From Zopfochytrium polystomum (taxonomy: Eukaryota > Chytridiomycota > Chytridiomycetes > Chytridiales > Chytridiaceae): 64,000 nucleotides of DNA. Positions within the stretch are counted from its first letter, which is position 1. The number at the start of each line of letters is the position of its first letter. A program made the position numbers and the translations under genes. The DNA is taken from contig JAIVFJ010000012.1 in NCBI GenBank assembly GCA_025765615.1, forward strand, positions 372,001 to 436,000, in the 5' to 3' direction. The notes under the pieces are model-generated. The model saw nothing but the letters and a program-made list of their open reading frames with translations. It was not told where the DNA came from and ran no database searches. Positions 34,322 through 44,990 of this stretch are shown here, one piece after another.

Positions 34322-34990
34322 TTGAGAAAACGGCAAGACACCAAGCCTCTTGCGTCCAACGGCGAGATCTTCAGCACAACGACGCAAGCTTGGCCACAGG
34401 CATCAAAAGCTGTGGTTCCTGGCGAAGATTGTGGTGTCGCAGCCGGGATAGCGTTGGCAGCGGCGACGATGGACCAAAATCAACGAAAGGGAAGCAGGCG
34501 GCACTGAGCCTTGAACGGAGAGAGTGCCAACTCGCAAGAATTCGAAAGTCGTCAGGGCGTCGTCGTCTTCAATCAGGCCATTCTTCTTGTGAACCTGGAC
34601 CAACCAAATGATGGAGCGCTGACGCCAACCTCCATTAAAGTAGTTCTGAACCCTCCATGGCTACCAAAGCTCCTGTCAATGAGGCTGCAGTAGTTTTGGT
34701 GCCGAGATAGTCAACAGTGTTGAGGACGTAGTTCAGTTTTGCGCCTCATTTGGATGTTCGATTTCATTCCGTGGAGCTCACACTTGCTTGGAAGCTCTGT
34801 CAAATTCCTCCAAGTTCATTCGGCCTTCCTTTGCATTAATCAAGCTCTTTGGCAGCAACTCTAGATCACGTTCCATCGCCATTATTACCTCTTTCCGCAG
34901 ATTTACTCGTTATGCTATTGGTGAGCCGCCACGAGTACAGCCAAATTTTCAGGGAGAAAGAACAGAAGGAACCTTTTATTGTCTTTGAGT
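34322..34990 (-). pseudogene. Superoxide-dismutase-like relic (copy C)
   Basis: The minus strand near 34705-34630 reads LIDRSFGSHGGFRTTLMEVG then VSAPSFGW, matching copy B (LIDRSFGSYDGFRGILMEVG, VSA/MSA) closely at protein and DNA level. The expected continuation of the SOD core (W, then LVQVHKKNGLIEDDDALTTF) is in a different frame, so a one-base shift interrupts it. A segment NLEEFDRAS and flanking frames upstream cannot be joined confidently. I see a third, opposite-strand copy of the same SOD-like family about 11 kb from copy B, probably inactive. Confidence 0.55.
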
Positions 34991-35332
34991 AAGCCGTTGG
35001 ATGAAATTTGCTGAAGGACATTCGGATATTGCAATCAAACGGCCACTAATCCTCTCAAAGGACAGTCGACACTTTGACCGTTTTCGCCTGGAACCGCGTT
35101 AGAGTAAAAACCAAATGGAGGCCGTAAACTGGAGCCCACAGCTCAAAAAGCATTTTAATTTTTTACTCGCAATTCAATTCTTTACAAATAAAGTTTCGCC
35201 TGAATGTGAGGCAACAAGCAGCGATGATCAGCGTCACAGATGCCGCTCTTCACTCCTTCACTGCCGAGGCTTGGGAAACCTCAACATCCTCCCACTTGAA
35301 TACCGAACTGTCAAAAGTCGGAAAACGACGCG
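34991..35332. other. Intergenic, no gene seen
   Basis: About 340 bp downstream of SNF5, A/T-rich; probably its 3' UTR. Confidence 0.35.
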
Positions 35333-37244
35333 TCAGCCCGCACCCGCCCCTGCACCACTACCGAGTCCGAAAGTCATGGTACGCCTGGACGGCATCGACA
35401 AGGTCCCCTTACGGCCGGGAAGCACCTCCGTCCCTACCCTCCGCGGGGGCGAAAGCTGCGCCAGAGAGGACAGTGGCTGCGGGTAACGATAGCCCAGTTT
35501 GCGCCCTGCATGGTGAGGGTGACCTGAATTCGCTGCCGTGCTAACAGCAGTTTCCCATCGCGCTCGCTCTGCAGCACTGGCTGGGACGACCTGGCCCGTC
35601 CTGCTGTACGCGAGACCTGGTGAAGGCGGTTTCAAGAGTTGGAGAGGTCAGAAAAGGAAGACGGTGAAAGCGCCCAGAGGAAATGGCGACCAAAGGCTTA
35701 CCGCAATCATCGCAGAGAGACCAAGACCCCTCCGGCCCACACCGCGTTGCGCTCGTCGCCCAAGCCGGTCTCGCGCAGTTTCCACACCGCCAATCAACAT
35801 CCACGACTTTGCGCAAAGCAGCCAACGGGAGCTCCCACCGCGCCGCCTCGTCCTCCAGCCGCGCGTACGCCTGTTCCGTCAGTGCCTCGGACCGCGTCTT
35901 GCGCCGCGTACCCAGGGACACTTCCGACGACGACGATGACGAAGACGACGATGACGAGGACGATAGGGACGATGTGAGCCGCCGGTTGATGAGCGCTGAG
36001 ACTGAGGCGCCCGGCTCGCGGTACGACATCGGAGGTGGAAGGCTGGTGCGAGTGATTTTAGGGAGGTCGCGGTCGGGAAGAAGCCGCCTTCGTCCCGTCT
36101 GCCGGCGCTTTCGTCTGGAGTTGATGCGACGGTGAATTGCAGCCGAGCAATCAAGAGGTGATCGAGTGCAGGACAATGAGATTGGTGTCGACGGCGTTTT
36201 TTTTTTTCACTTACCTCGCGTCACGCTCCCGATCCTTTTCCGCTTTTTCCGCTTCCAGTTCGCGTCCCTCCAACAGGTATGGCTCCCCTTCGTTGAGACC
36301 TCCCAGCGGCCGTGCTCCTTTCGTGACTGTCGGAAGAAAGCACACTGCGAGCTCTTCGTCGTCCACAGGCGTGTCGTCGAACGGATGGTCCATAATAAAT
36401 AGTGACTTTTCAAAAAGCTGAATCTGCTCTCGGATCGAGTGCACAATCGCTGTTCTGTGAAGGTCGGACATTCAGTTTGGCGCAACCGTCCGTCGTTAAG
36501 CAGGAACAGAAAAATCTTACCGAAACTCTGTTCCCAACCCCAGCTCGGTGATGAGCTTGTCCGCGAAAACTTCCGGGCTGTTGCGAGCGCAGTTGATGTC
36601 CCATTCGAAGGAGTCTACTAAGCTGATTCCGCCAACGGTTATGTCCAACTGTGTCGGAGGGAGGGTCATATCAGCGGTGGTTGCGAATTAAAATTATCCA
36701 TCACCTTGATCTGCACCCTCAGCTCCGGCCCATCCAGCTCCGGGTTATAAACGCCGTCGTTGCCTCTTGGATCGTCAAACTGCCGCGCGCGATTAAAGAA
36801 GTCGGTAACCTGATCCTGGATGGACTTGGCAATGGGTCCTAAGCAGACCGCGGGCGGCAGTCGGAGCTCGTCACAAAGGATTTCTGCGAATCGCTCGTAC
36901 GACATTGCGGTTTCTTTGGGTGGAGCAGGTGTTTATTTGCAGAAGGGAATTGAGTTCGGATGACGGGACAGGCCGACACCACCATCGGATGATCGCGCAC
37001 GGAGGACGAAAGGACGCTGAGTACCATTGATGTTCCAGGTGAACGTGTCTTTGAGACGGAAGCCCTCCATGTCGGGCAGATCGAGGCGAATGGGCACGAG
37101 TACGTCGCTATCCCACTTGTCGTCTGCGAGTGCCTTCGGCTTTTCACTCATATCGTCGGCCCCGTCAGCTACGTGGATGGAGTTGGGTGTGGGGTCGGGA
37201 GAGGGGGATGCGGCTGGACCAGCGTCGCCGCTTTTGCGCGACAT
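35333..37244 (-). CDS. SNF5: SNF5/INI1-family chromatin remodelling subunit with GATA zinc finger
   Basis: Core subunit of SWI/SNF- or RSC-type remodellers (Snf5/Sfh1/SMARCB1), nuclear. Exons complement(35333..35616, 35702..36114, 36215..36454, 36521..36648, 36705..36913, 37025..37244) give 497 aa. Repeat 1 runs from [19 protein letters not shown] to [17 protein letters not shown]. Repeat 2 is [19 protein letters not shown] then [19 protein letters not shown] and [18 protein letters not shown] Ser- and Arg-rich linker leads to a GATA-type finger split by an intron: CGNC, twenty residues, CDDC, with [16 protein letters not shown] then LAYSRTG, followed by a Gly/Ala tail. SNF5-GATA fusion is, as I recall, found in some fungal orthologues. 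Snf5 versus Sfh1 is not resolved. Confidence 0.9.
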
Positions 37245-37431
37245 TTTCCAATCCGGTCAATCACATGACACCTTGGCTGAAACTCCACATTACCGCAACA
37301 TAAAAAGCTTAACAAACGAACCACGAATGCGAGTAACAAGAGATCTGAGCAAAAGGGAAACACGACAAACAAACAGGCAATTATACACATTAGCAGGAAC
37401 AGTACCACTTCTGCGGCAGGCAATATCGCTT

Positions 37432-39256
37432 CTACTCGACGAGAACGAGAAACGAACCGTCCCCCGACTCCATCGACGTTCTCCAACCCTTTTTCTTAAC
37501 ATGCGCAAGAAGCGCCGGCAGCAGTACTGGTCGATTCTTTGACGAGTGAGCGCCCGCTCCAGTGATGATGCGCAGTGGCAAGCGCTTCACCGGTCTGACC
37601 GAGTCCGGGTGGCGGTTGGCCTGGATCCAGGCCTCCAAAGCATCGTCCGTGGCTTTGATCGCCTCCTTCCGCGTGAGTCCGTGGACGTCAGCGATGAACG
37701 GGTCGAAACCACCGTGCCGCTGGGCGTTCTGTCTCGTGATGGCTTCCGCAGCGCGGGCATTCCAGACTTCCATTTGTGCCGTGTGTTCGCGGCCCTTCGT
37801 ATGGAATGTGCGTGTGGAGGATCCGTTTACGGTTGTTCGTTTCAAAAAGCAACGAATCATCGATAAGACAGCTTGCTTGCTATGCCAGCCCGAAGCAACT
37901 TACCAGAGTCGAATAATATGCAGCACTCCCTCGACCGGTGATATTTCCTTTCCGGTACATATTCGCCGCCCTGTGAAAGCACTCGTTCCTCAACTTCAAA
38001 AACTCGGCCGCCTTGCCCCTGCAATAATCCGGGTCCATCCACAGCTCGGGGATTTGACCCTGCTGAGGTGCTGGCGGCCCACCGCTGACATCCAATCGCC
38101 GAGTCACCTCCTCCGCAGGCTTTGGAGCAAACACAATCTCAATGCCGGCGACACCAGGAGGGCCCGATTTCCCCACCGCAACGTGCTTGTACGTGGGTTC
38201 CGGCTCTGTCCGGCGAGGCGGCGGCCGGCGTCGAGGCTCCGTCGATCGGGAGAGGTAGTCGATGGACCGATGCAGCCCGCCATGCAGCTTTAGGATGTGG
38301 CGCAAGTCGTCCTCGGTGCGGTTCGGGAACATCTCGGCGAGCATAGCCACGTCGTAGTCCCGGCCTATACCGACGATGGCGGTGCCGTCGGGTCCAACGG
38401 CAGGATCGCGGAAGGCTGGCACGGCTGCGGATCCTTCGCGGCTGCCTCCCGCCGCAATCCAGTCTGCAGCGTTCTGAACGTCGTTACCGCACTGCCGGAG
38501 CGCCCGGGTGATGGATGACCACTCCTCGTTGGGGAAGAACGCTCGGAGAGCCTTTTCCTCTTCTGACCTGGCGGAGGCTGCGGCACCGGAGCCCATCCCG
38601 GCAGCCTCGTCTTTCAGCCATGCGATAGCACCGGTTATGTTGTTGCCCGACCTGTCGAGGGCTTCACGTAATCGAGGCGCGGTTTCTTGGGGAAAGTGCG
38701 AAAAGAGCACGTCCAGCGGAGTAACTCCGGCGTCGACGAGGCTGTCTTCTGTTGTGGCGCCCGATCCATTTCCACTGGTGCAGCCGTCGGTTGTGCTGCT
38801 CTGAGAGTCCTCGAACTCTGAGCCCCCTTCATCCAACCGTCTAAGTATGCAGTCAATCGCCAGATCGAGATCAAACGACTTTGAGTGATCGATGCCTGAC
38901 TGCTTCAAGATCAGGCCAAGGTCTGGAACGTCTGGAAACGCCGACTCCAAAAACGACCAGCTCGAGCCATCAGCCGACGCAGTGGTTCCGTTTCTATCGG
39001 CATCAACACTGCCTCTGTTCCCTCCGTCTTGAATGCTTCGTAGACTGCTGGAGCTCCGGCTACTATCCACACTCGGAGATCGGAGATGACTGCCAGAACT
39101 GGAGCGGTTGGCCGCATCAAACTGACTGGGAAGGGGAGCTCTGGACTTTTTCTTCTTTTTCTTTACGGAGGCGCTGTGTCCATTGGAGCTCTGCTTCGAG
39201 CTTGAAGAGGCCCTCGACGATTTTGAGGGGGATGGGGATGGCGGAGCTTGCGGCAT
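37432..39256 (-). CDS. CUE2: CUE2/N4BP2-like Smr-domain endonuclease with four CUE-like domains
   Basis: Exons complement(37432..37794, 37904..39256), 571 aa. After a Ser/Lys-rich N-terminus come four CUE-like units marked by LESAFPDVPDLGLIL, LFSHFPQETAPRLREALD, LRAFFPNEEWSSITRAL and LAEMFPNRTEDDLRHIL. Then comes a DUF1771 helix pair (YCRGKAAEFLKLRNECFHRA, continuing STLGREHTAQMEVWNARAA across the intron) and an Smr domain with DVHGLTRKEA and the ITGAGAHSS loop. Yeast Cue2 and animal N4BP2 cleave mRNA at stalled ribosomes in no-go decay. The same architecture makes that the likely role, with CUE domains binding ubiquitinated ribosomes. The frame stays open upstream to 39376, so the start may be earlier. 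Confidence 0.85.
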
Positions 39257-39435
39257 AATGTCCAGGGAATCGGCGAGGCTGGTGATTTGGGTGAGGTGGA
39301 CGACCAGGAGGAAATCGACGTGGGGACACTCGTAAGCAAATTCATCAAAAGTTTTCTTCTTGCAAATTCGCAGCACGATGAAAGAAAGAGTGGTTTGCTG
39401 TTTATCGGTTCCATGTTTGTTCGTTTCGCGCTACT

Positions 39436-41027
39436 TTAAAACGACGTGGCAACCAGAAGGCCATCGATTTTCGAGTCGGCGCTGACTGCGACTCCTTTCA
39501 AGTCTTCCAGCCCTTCACCGCCGTAGCTTCTTGCGGGGGCCACTTCAATTCCGACAACTCCTTCGCCAATATTGGCACCGGCTGCTTCAACAAACCGCTT
39601 GCCCTGCAGCAGGAGGTCGCGGCGACTGGTGTCGGGCGAGTCGCCGTCCTTGCTCCCAGGGGCGTTCTTGAGCGGGGAAAACTCTTCCGCTCGTTCCACC
39701 TCAAGCACAGCCATACGCTCAGTGAAGGGAAACACGTCGAAAATGAAAAGCTCCAGCTTGATACCGTTGTTGGAGGTTGGCTTCGGCCCCACGACTCCGG
39801 TGGCCATGTCCACCGTCTGAATCTTCTTCTTGGCGACGTGGTATTCGAGCTCGCCTTCGACCGCCTTAATCTTTCGCAGGAACTGGGTGGTGTAAAAGTG
39901 GTTGGCAATGTTTGCGGCATTGTACAAAAGTGTCTTTGGGTCTTCGGGTACAGTGGCCTCTGCAAGGGCTGCAGGTATCTCGGAGTACTCCACAACTCCG
40001 AATTTGTTGTTGCGGAGGCAGAGTACACCGACGGGCTCGTGCGCGTGCTGCTTGGGAACGGATTTGGCGCCACAATCTGCGTTTTGGGTAATGCAGTAGC
40101 CAAGGAATGTAGGGTCGGCGACCTTCACAAGGCTGTTTGGAGTGGGATCAAAAGGGTGAGTTTCCCAGTGATACAAATTATTGCACAAGTGGAATCAAGG
40201 TCCCCTTGAGGCATTTCACCCACACCAGAAACTCTATGTGCTCACCAGTTGTCCACGCAGTAAGTGTGAACATAGGGAATTCCCCTTTTCTCCAGATCGT
40301 CCAAAACGCCTTCCTTTTCTAGCGCCGCGTAGATCCCACCGTTCCCGTCAGGCGCAACCGACACACTACCCTTCCCGTCCAGCAAAATCTTGCCATCCAT
40401 GGAGAATGCCGGCAGCACGCCCTGCTCGAAAAACAAGACATCCTCCTCGGGCACGCCAAAGAACGCGTTCTCCTTGAAGAACGCCTCGGTCGGGGCGCGG
40501 GTGGGGCCGGACGTCATCACATACCACGGGACGCGAAGAGCAGCCCCACTCACGTGCTGCGGAAAGCGCTGGCGCGCGAGGGACTTGACGCGCTCGATGC
40601 GCTCACCCTGCAGCTGGAACAGCGACTTGTGCGAGGGCAGGCCGACGTCGTAGCAGCCCTTTGGCGCGGACGAGCCAAGGCGGGTGCCCTGGCCGCCAGC
40701 CAGGAGGACGACGGCTACTTGGCCCTTTGCGATGGCTTCGAGGCCGCGGTGGGTCCATGCATCGACCTGGGCTTTCCCGGCTTTTTGCGTCGATGCAAAG
40801 GACGATGGCGGCAAGGGCTGCAGGGCCGCGGTGGCGGAGGCGGCCGCGGTGGGGCTGGTGGCTTTGGCAAAGATGGCTGAGACGCGCGATGGGTCGAACG
40901 AGGAGAGCTGAGCTAGGAACGCGGCGCGAGTCGGGGCATCCAGCTGGTCGATAAACGTAAAGACGTGCGACTGGCCCGCCGCTTCGTAACGCGCTTTGAG
41001 CTCTTCGAGGGTGGGAGTTGCGGACAT
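39436..41027 (-). CDS. UAP1: UDP-N-acetylglucosamine pyrophosphorylase
   Basis: Makes UDP-GlcNAc from UTP and GlcNAc-1-phosphate, the donor for chitin synthesis and N-glycosylation; cytosolic. Exons complement(39436..40132, 40246..41027), one 113-bp intron, 492 aa. The uridylyltransferase signature VVLLAGGQGTRLGSSAPKG is intact, followed by YDVGLPSHKSLFQLQ, VPWYVMTSGPTRAPT, FSMDGKILLDGKGSVSVAPD (substrate loop), PDGNGGIYAAL and YCVDNCLVKVADPTFLG. The C-terminal half has NNGIKLELFIFDVFPF. Length equals the UAP1/Qri1 family. It acts directly after PCM1 (10.2-12.5 kb). Confidence 0.95.
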
Positions 41028-41763
41028 GATTTTGTTCCAGGGATTTCGCGGCCTGTGAAAGGTTTTAGATTCTTGGGCACACGTATCCCAAGGGTGGAGG
41101 ACGCTGAACAAATGCACTGAAAGCAAAGCGCGAAGGAGAACGGTTGGGAATGGTTGCGAAGCTCGGGAGCTTGCACTTTGTTCGGGTGTGTGCGACGTTG
41201 GGGCAAGGTTGGTGCGGAGATGGCGAGCGTGGCTGGAGCACGCGCCTCACCTTGTCTGCAAAAATTGCTCTCTTCTGGGTGTCGAAGTCCTTCTGTTGTT
41301 TGTGGATGCTGCATCGCAGCGCTCTTAGTTTCATCATGGTGGGATGGTGCGCTGTATTCGCAAACTTTGAGACAAAGAGAAACCCGGAGTTTTTAGCACG
41401 CGCGGTGAAACTGTGAAGCAAATGCGAGAGAAGCACGTCTCTCCCGGCTTAGAAGTTAGGAGAGGAATGACGTCACGATTGGCACCGCTGCAGAAGAGCA
41501 TGGAGATGATGCTTGAAGCGAAAAGAGAGGCTTCGCAATCTACAGTGGTCGTCGCAGAGCAAGTAGGTAGGCGAGAACAGCGCAAGGCTTTTCAAAAAGT
41601 AAGGAAGGAGGAAGAGAGGAGGGAGGAGAAAAGAAAAAGGAGACATTCATGGGGAACAACGCCTGGTGCGTGAAACGATGACAAAAAGGTGTATGAAAAG
41701 ACAAGACCAATGAAGTTTTTTAGCAAAACAAAGAGAAGACGTATCGCCTGCATTTTGTCATCA
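41028..41763. other. Intergenic between UAP1 and KHA1
   Basis: About 0.7 kb. A minus-strand open frame (41065-41436) includes MMKLRALRCSIHKQQKDF and a following GTGAGG donor. It could be a short gene or an upstream leader exon of UAP1, but no splice combination gave a recognisable protein, so no gene is called. The rest is purine-rich and unassigned. Confidence 0.35.
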
Positions 41764-44758
41764 TTAAAGAGCGAAGGACACATCGTCATGGCCTTGCACC
41801 ATCAATACGCTACCCTCGACGTCCTTGTCGACCCATCCTGCGACGGCAACATTGCTGTGATAAAGTCGGCTTCCAACCACAACCATGTCGACGCTCGTGC
41901 CAGCACCAGCAGCGCCGTACGCTTCGGTGATGGCGTGTGCCGCTGCCGAGCTTTTGACTTCGACGAGGCGCGCGGACAGGCAGCCTGCGGCACGAATGCG
42001 TTCCATAGCACCCAAGACAAAGTCCGAGTCCGTCACGGCCGCGAGTCGCTCTGCTGCTTTTCCAGAGTCAAGAGTGGTCGAACTCGCTCCAAGTGCCACA
42101 ATATTGTCCCCATCAGTAGCGGGCCCCTCAACGTGGTCGGCAGGCAGGTGGATCCAAAGTATGGTCACGTCGACATTAGACTTGGCCAACAGAACAACCA
42201 ACTCCAGAGCCTCTCGGTCGTCGCGACCTCCGGTGAATGGGAAGAAGATATGATGCGTTTTTTGCTTGGGCGGGAGCAGTGTTTGTACGGCACCTGACTC
42301 GTGGGGTTTCGGGATGTCAGCACCGAAGCCACGGTCGATAAACACGGCAACCGAGCACGGGGCCGAACGCTGGACTTTCTCAATCAGCGCATTCCGCAGT
42401 CCTTCCTCGATGGCATGGTGGTCACTGCCAATACTGTCGCGCCAAGGCAGAACAATAAGGTTTGCGTCCCCAGCAGCAGCAACGATCTGCTCCGGGAACT
42501 CCTCGAAGTTTGAAATGGCGAGTGCAGTTTCAACCTCAACACCGGTCAGCTGCCCAAAGGCACGGAACACTGAGGCTACAGGGTCCGTTTTTAAAGTAGT
42601 GTCAGTGTCCGTCGCGATCAGAACGGTGGAGTTTCGTTCGGACAGCCGAATGAGACGGAGCGCTTTCATCGACAGCGGAAGTTGCGACAGTCGCATCATT
42701 TCAGTGAAAACCATCATCGCAGGGACTGCTTCCATGTTGGGAAGGTAAGTGAGGAACTTTGAGCGAAGTGGCTTGGTACACATTGTGGCCGGTCGATGAT
42801 TGTGCTGGCGGAACCAGCTTCGCGTCGGTGGCTGACTTGTCAGTCGGGGCAGCGTGAGTCTCGGTTGCGTGCAACTCGGGCGACTTTGCGACCGGGTGAG
42901 AGGTTGACGGGAAGACTACAGCCAGAAGGGGCAGAGTAACGAAGTTCGACAAGAGGATGGCAACGATTAGAATGGCGTAAACCGTAGTGCTGATGATTTT
43001 AGCCTGGAAACCCAAGTTGAGCACAATAAACTCCACCAGGCTAGAAACAAAGTTTTCGAAACACGGATTAGCGAAACGACAAATCGATTCTGCGACGTAC
43101 CCCTTAGTGTTCATGATAATGCCAACTGCTGCAGACTCTCGCCATGGCATGTTATTGGCAAACTTCGCAGCAAGGCCGGCACCCAACAATTTGCCCAGCG
43201 ATCCGATGACCAGTGCAAAAACAATCATTCCCCATGCGGTGCCGTCGTTCAGAACGGTCAGGTCAGCATGATAGCCAGCGTAGAAGAAGTACTAGCAAGA
43301 GTGGAATAAGCATCGCATGATTCCTCGCAGGTAGGGAGCGTACCAGAGGCATAAAAAAGATATTGACAAGGTCTTCAAGCTTCTCCAACAGGTCCACCGC
43401 AAACGAATGGTTGTGCGGAACGATAGCGCCTATGAGGAAGCCTGTGATGGAGTTTAGCCGGTACATTTGTTCCGGAAGTGACGGTTGGCCACTCACCACC
43501 GAACAGCGCATTGGCGCCGATCGCCTCGGTGAAAAAGCTGGAGGCGATGACCAGGGTCAGCACCAGGAACACAACCAACTGAGAGACACTGCCAGAGCTT
43601 GATGATCGGTCAGCCCAGTGAACTAGCACCGGCCGTATTGCGAACCACAAGAAGGAGGCGTAGGCAATCATGACCAAAAAAATGTACGCTGCAGTCTGGG
43701 GAGTGGAGACATTGTTGTCGAGAGAAATGACGAATAGCAGGACTGTCCACGCTGCAATGTCGTCCGACGGCGGCGGAAGCCAGGACAGTCTGGCCGAACT
43801 CGGTGGTTTGCAGCTTTCGCTCCTGTCATAATGCGGGCAATGTCCGGGAATGTAGTTAAGGAGAGGATTGCCGCAATAAATACTCCAAAGGCGCCAAATG
43901 AGTCCGTTGATGAGTCTTGGTAGTTATTGAACAAGACGGCAGCGAGACCAAAGGAGGACAAAAACGGCACAATGAGGCCCGCCATCGCGATTGGTGTGGA
44001 TTTACGGAGATCCCGAATAAAGTACGAGGGGTCCAGCTCGAGCCCGACCTGTGTCCCAAGAATGCGATAAGCAAGTTGATGAAAAAATGGTGGCATATTC
44101 AGACACAACGCACCAAGAACAGGAAGAACATCAAGCCAAACTGAGCAACGAGGTCCAAGTGCGATGTGTTCGAATCGGGGAAGATGTTCGTTTTGAAGCC
44201 AGCGATCCGCGAGAGTCCTGTCCTTCCCAGTATAATACCTCCCAACACCTCAGCAATAACACGAGGTTGTCGCAAATAGCTTATGGGAATCTGAGGGCGC
44301 ATCACACAAATAGAAAGTATGCTCAGCCAAGGAAATAAGGGACCTACCAAACGATCACTCACGTATAACAATCTTGCCAATGCGATGATGAGCAGTGCCT
44401 GAAAAACAAAGAGACTGACGGCATCATGGAGAGGATTCGAGCCCGCAATGAACGATCCCGAGTCCGGGGCGGTCGTTGCCGCTGGAGCCGATGAATTGGT
44501 GGCAGTGGGTGCAGATGTGGTGGTTGTGGATGGGGCAGCGTCGCTGGCGAAAACGGCTTGAGCGGCGACGGCCAAGACGATTGCTGTTAGGGCGACCCAC
44601 AATGAACAAGAAGAGATCAGGCTGGAAAGTAGCAGTAGTCCGCATGGTGGGCGTGGAGGGGGGTCGATCGATGACGCGAGGACGATGTGAGTGAGGGCGT
44701 TGATGCTGGTTGAGGGCGACGAAGGCGGGAAGCGACTTCCTTTGGAGTGCGATCCCAC
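41764..44758 (-). CDS. KHA1: KHA1-type K+/H+ antiporter (CPA2 family), with apparent frame breaks
   Basis: Monovalent cation/proton antiporter of endomembranes. Exons complement(41764..43040, 43101..43291, 43344..43441, 43500..44048, 44114..44290, 44363..44758). The N-terminus looks like a signal anchor with a Thr/Ser-rich lumenal stretch, then TM segments LFVFQALLIIALARLLY, YLRQPRVIAEVLGGIILGRT, LVAQFGLMFFLFLVGLELD, GAFLIGAIVP-like FGFLIGAIVPHN and TKGLVEFIVLNLG. The C-terminal half is a UspA-like cytosolic domain, as in Kha1. Three single-base insertions relative to the family frame are needed: near 43815-43817, near 43764-43765 and near 42780-42800. Together they restore the frame arithmetic. 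They may be assembly errors or signs of decay. Confidence 0.8.
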
Positions 44759-44990
44759 AAAACGAGGCAGGCCCAGTTTTCGCTTCTCTGTCTGTCCTGT
44801 CAGGCTGGGAAAGAAACAAAAATTAAAGTAAACCGATTCTCATCCTTTTTTTGGCAGACGCCACCCGAGATGCCCAAAAATTTTCCCATTAAAAATGTAA
44901 AAGCCCTTCGTGCAATTTGTTTTATTTTTTTCCTTTTTTTTTTTTTTTTTTTTGCCAACGAAAACGTTTTTCAAGGGATCACGGAGGGTC
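44759..44990. other. Intergenic with T homopolymer
   Basis: About 230 bp with a T tract of about 20 nt at 44934-44953, between the KHA1 start and the stop of the next minus-strand gene. Confidence 0.6.
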
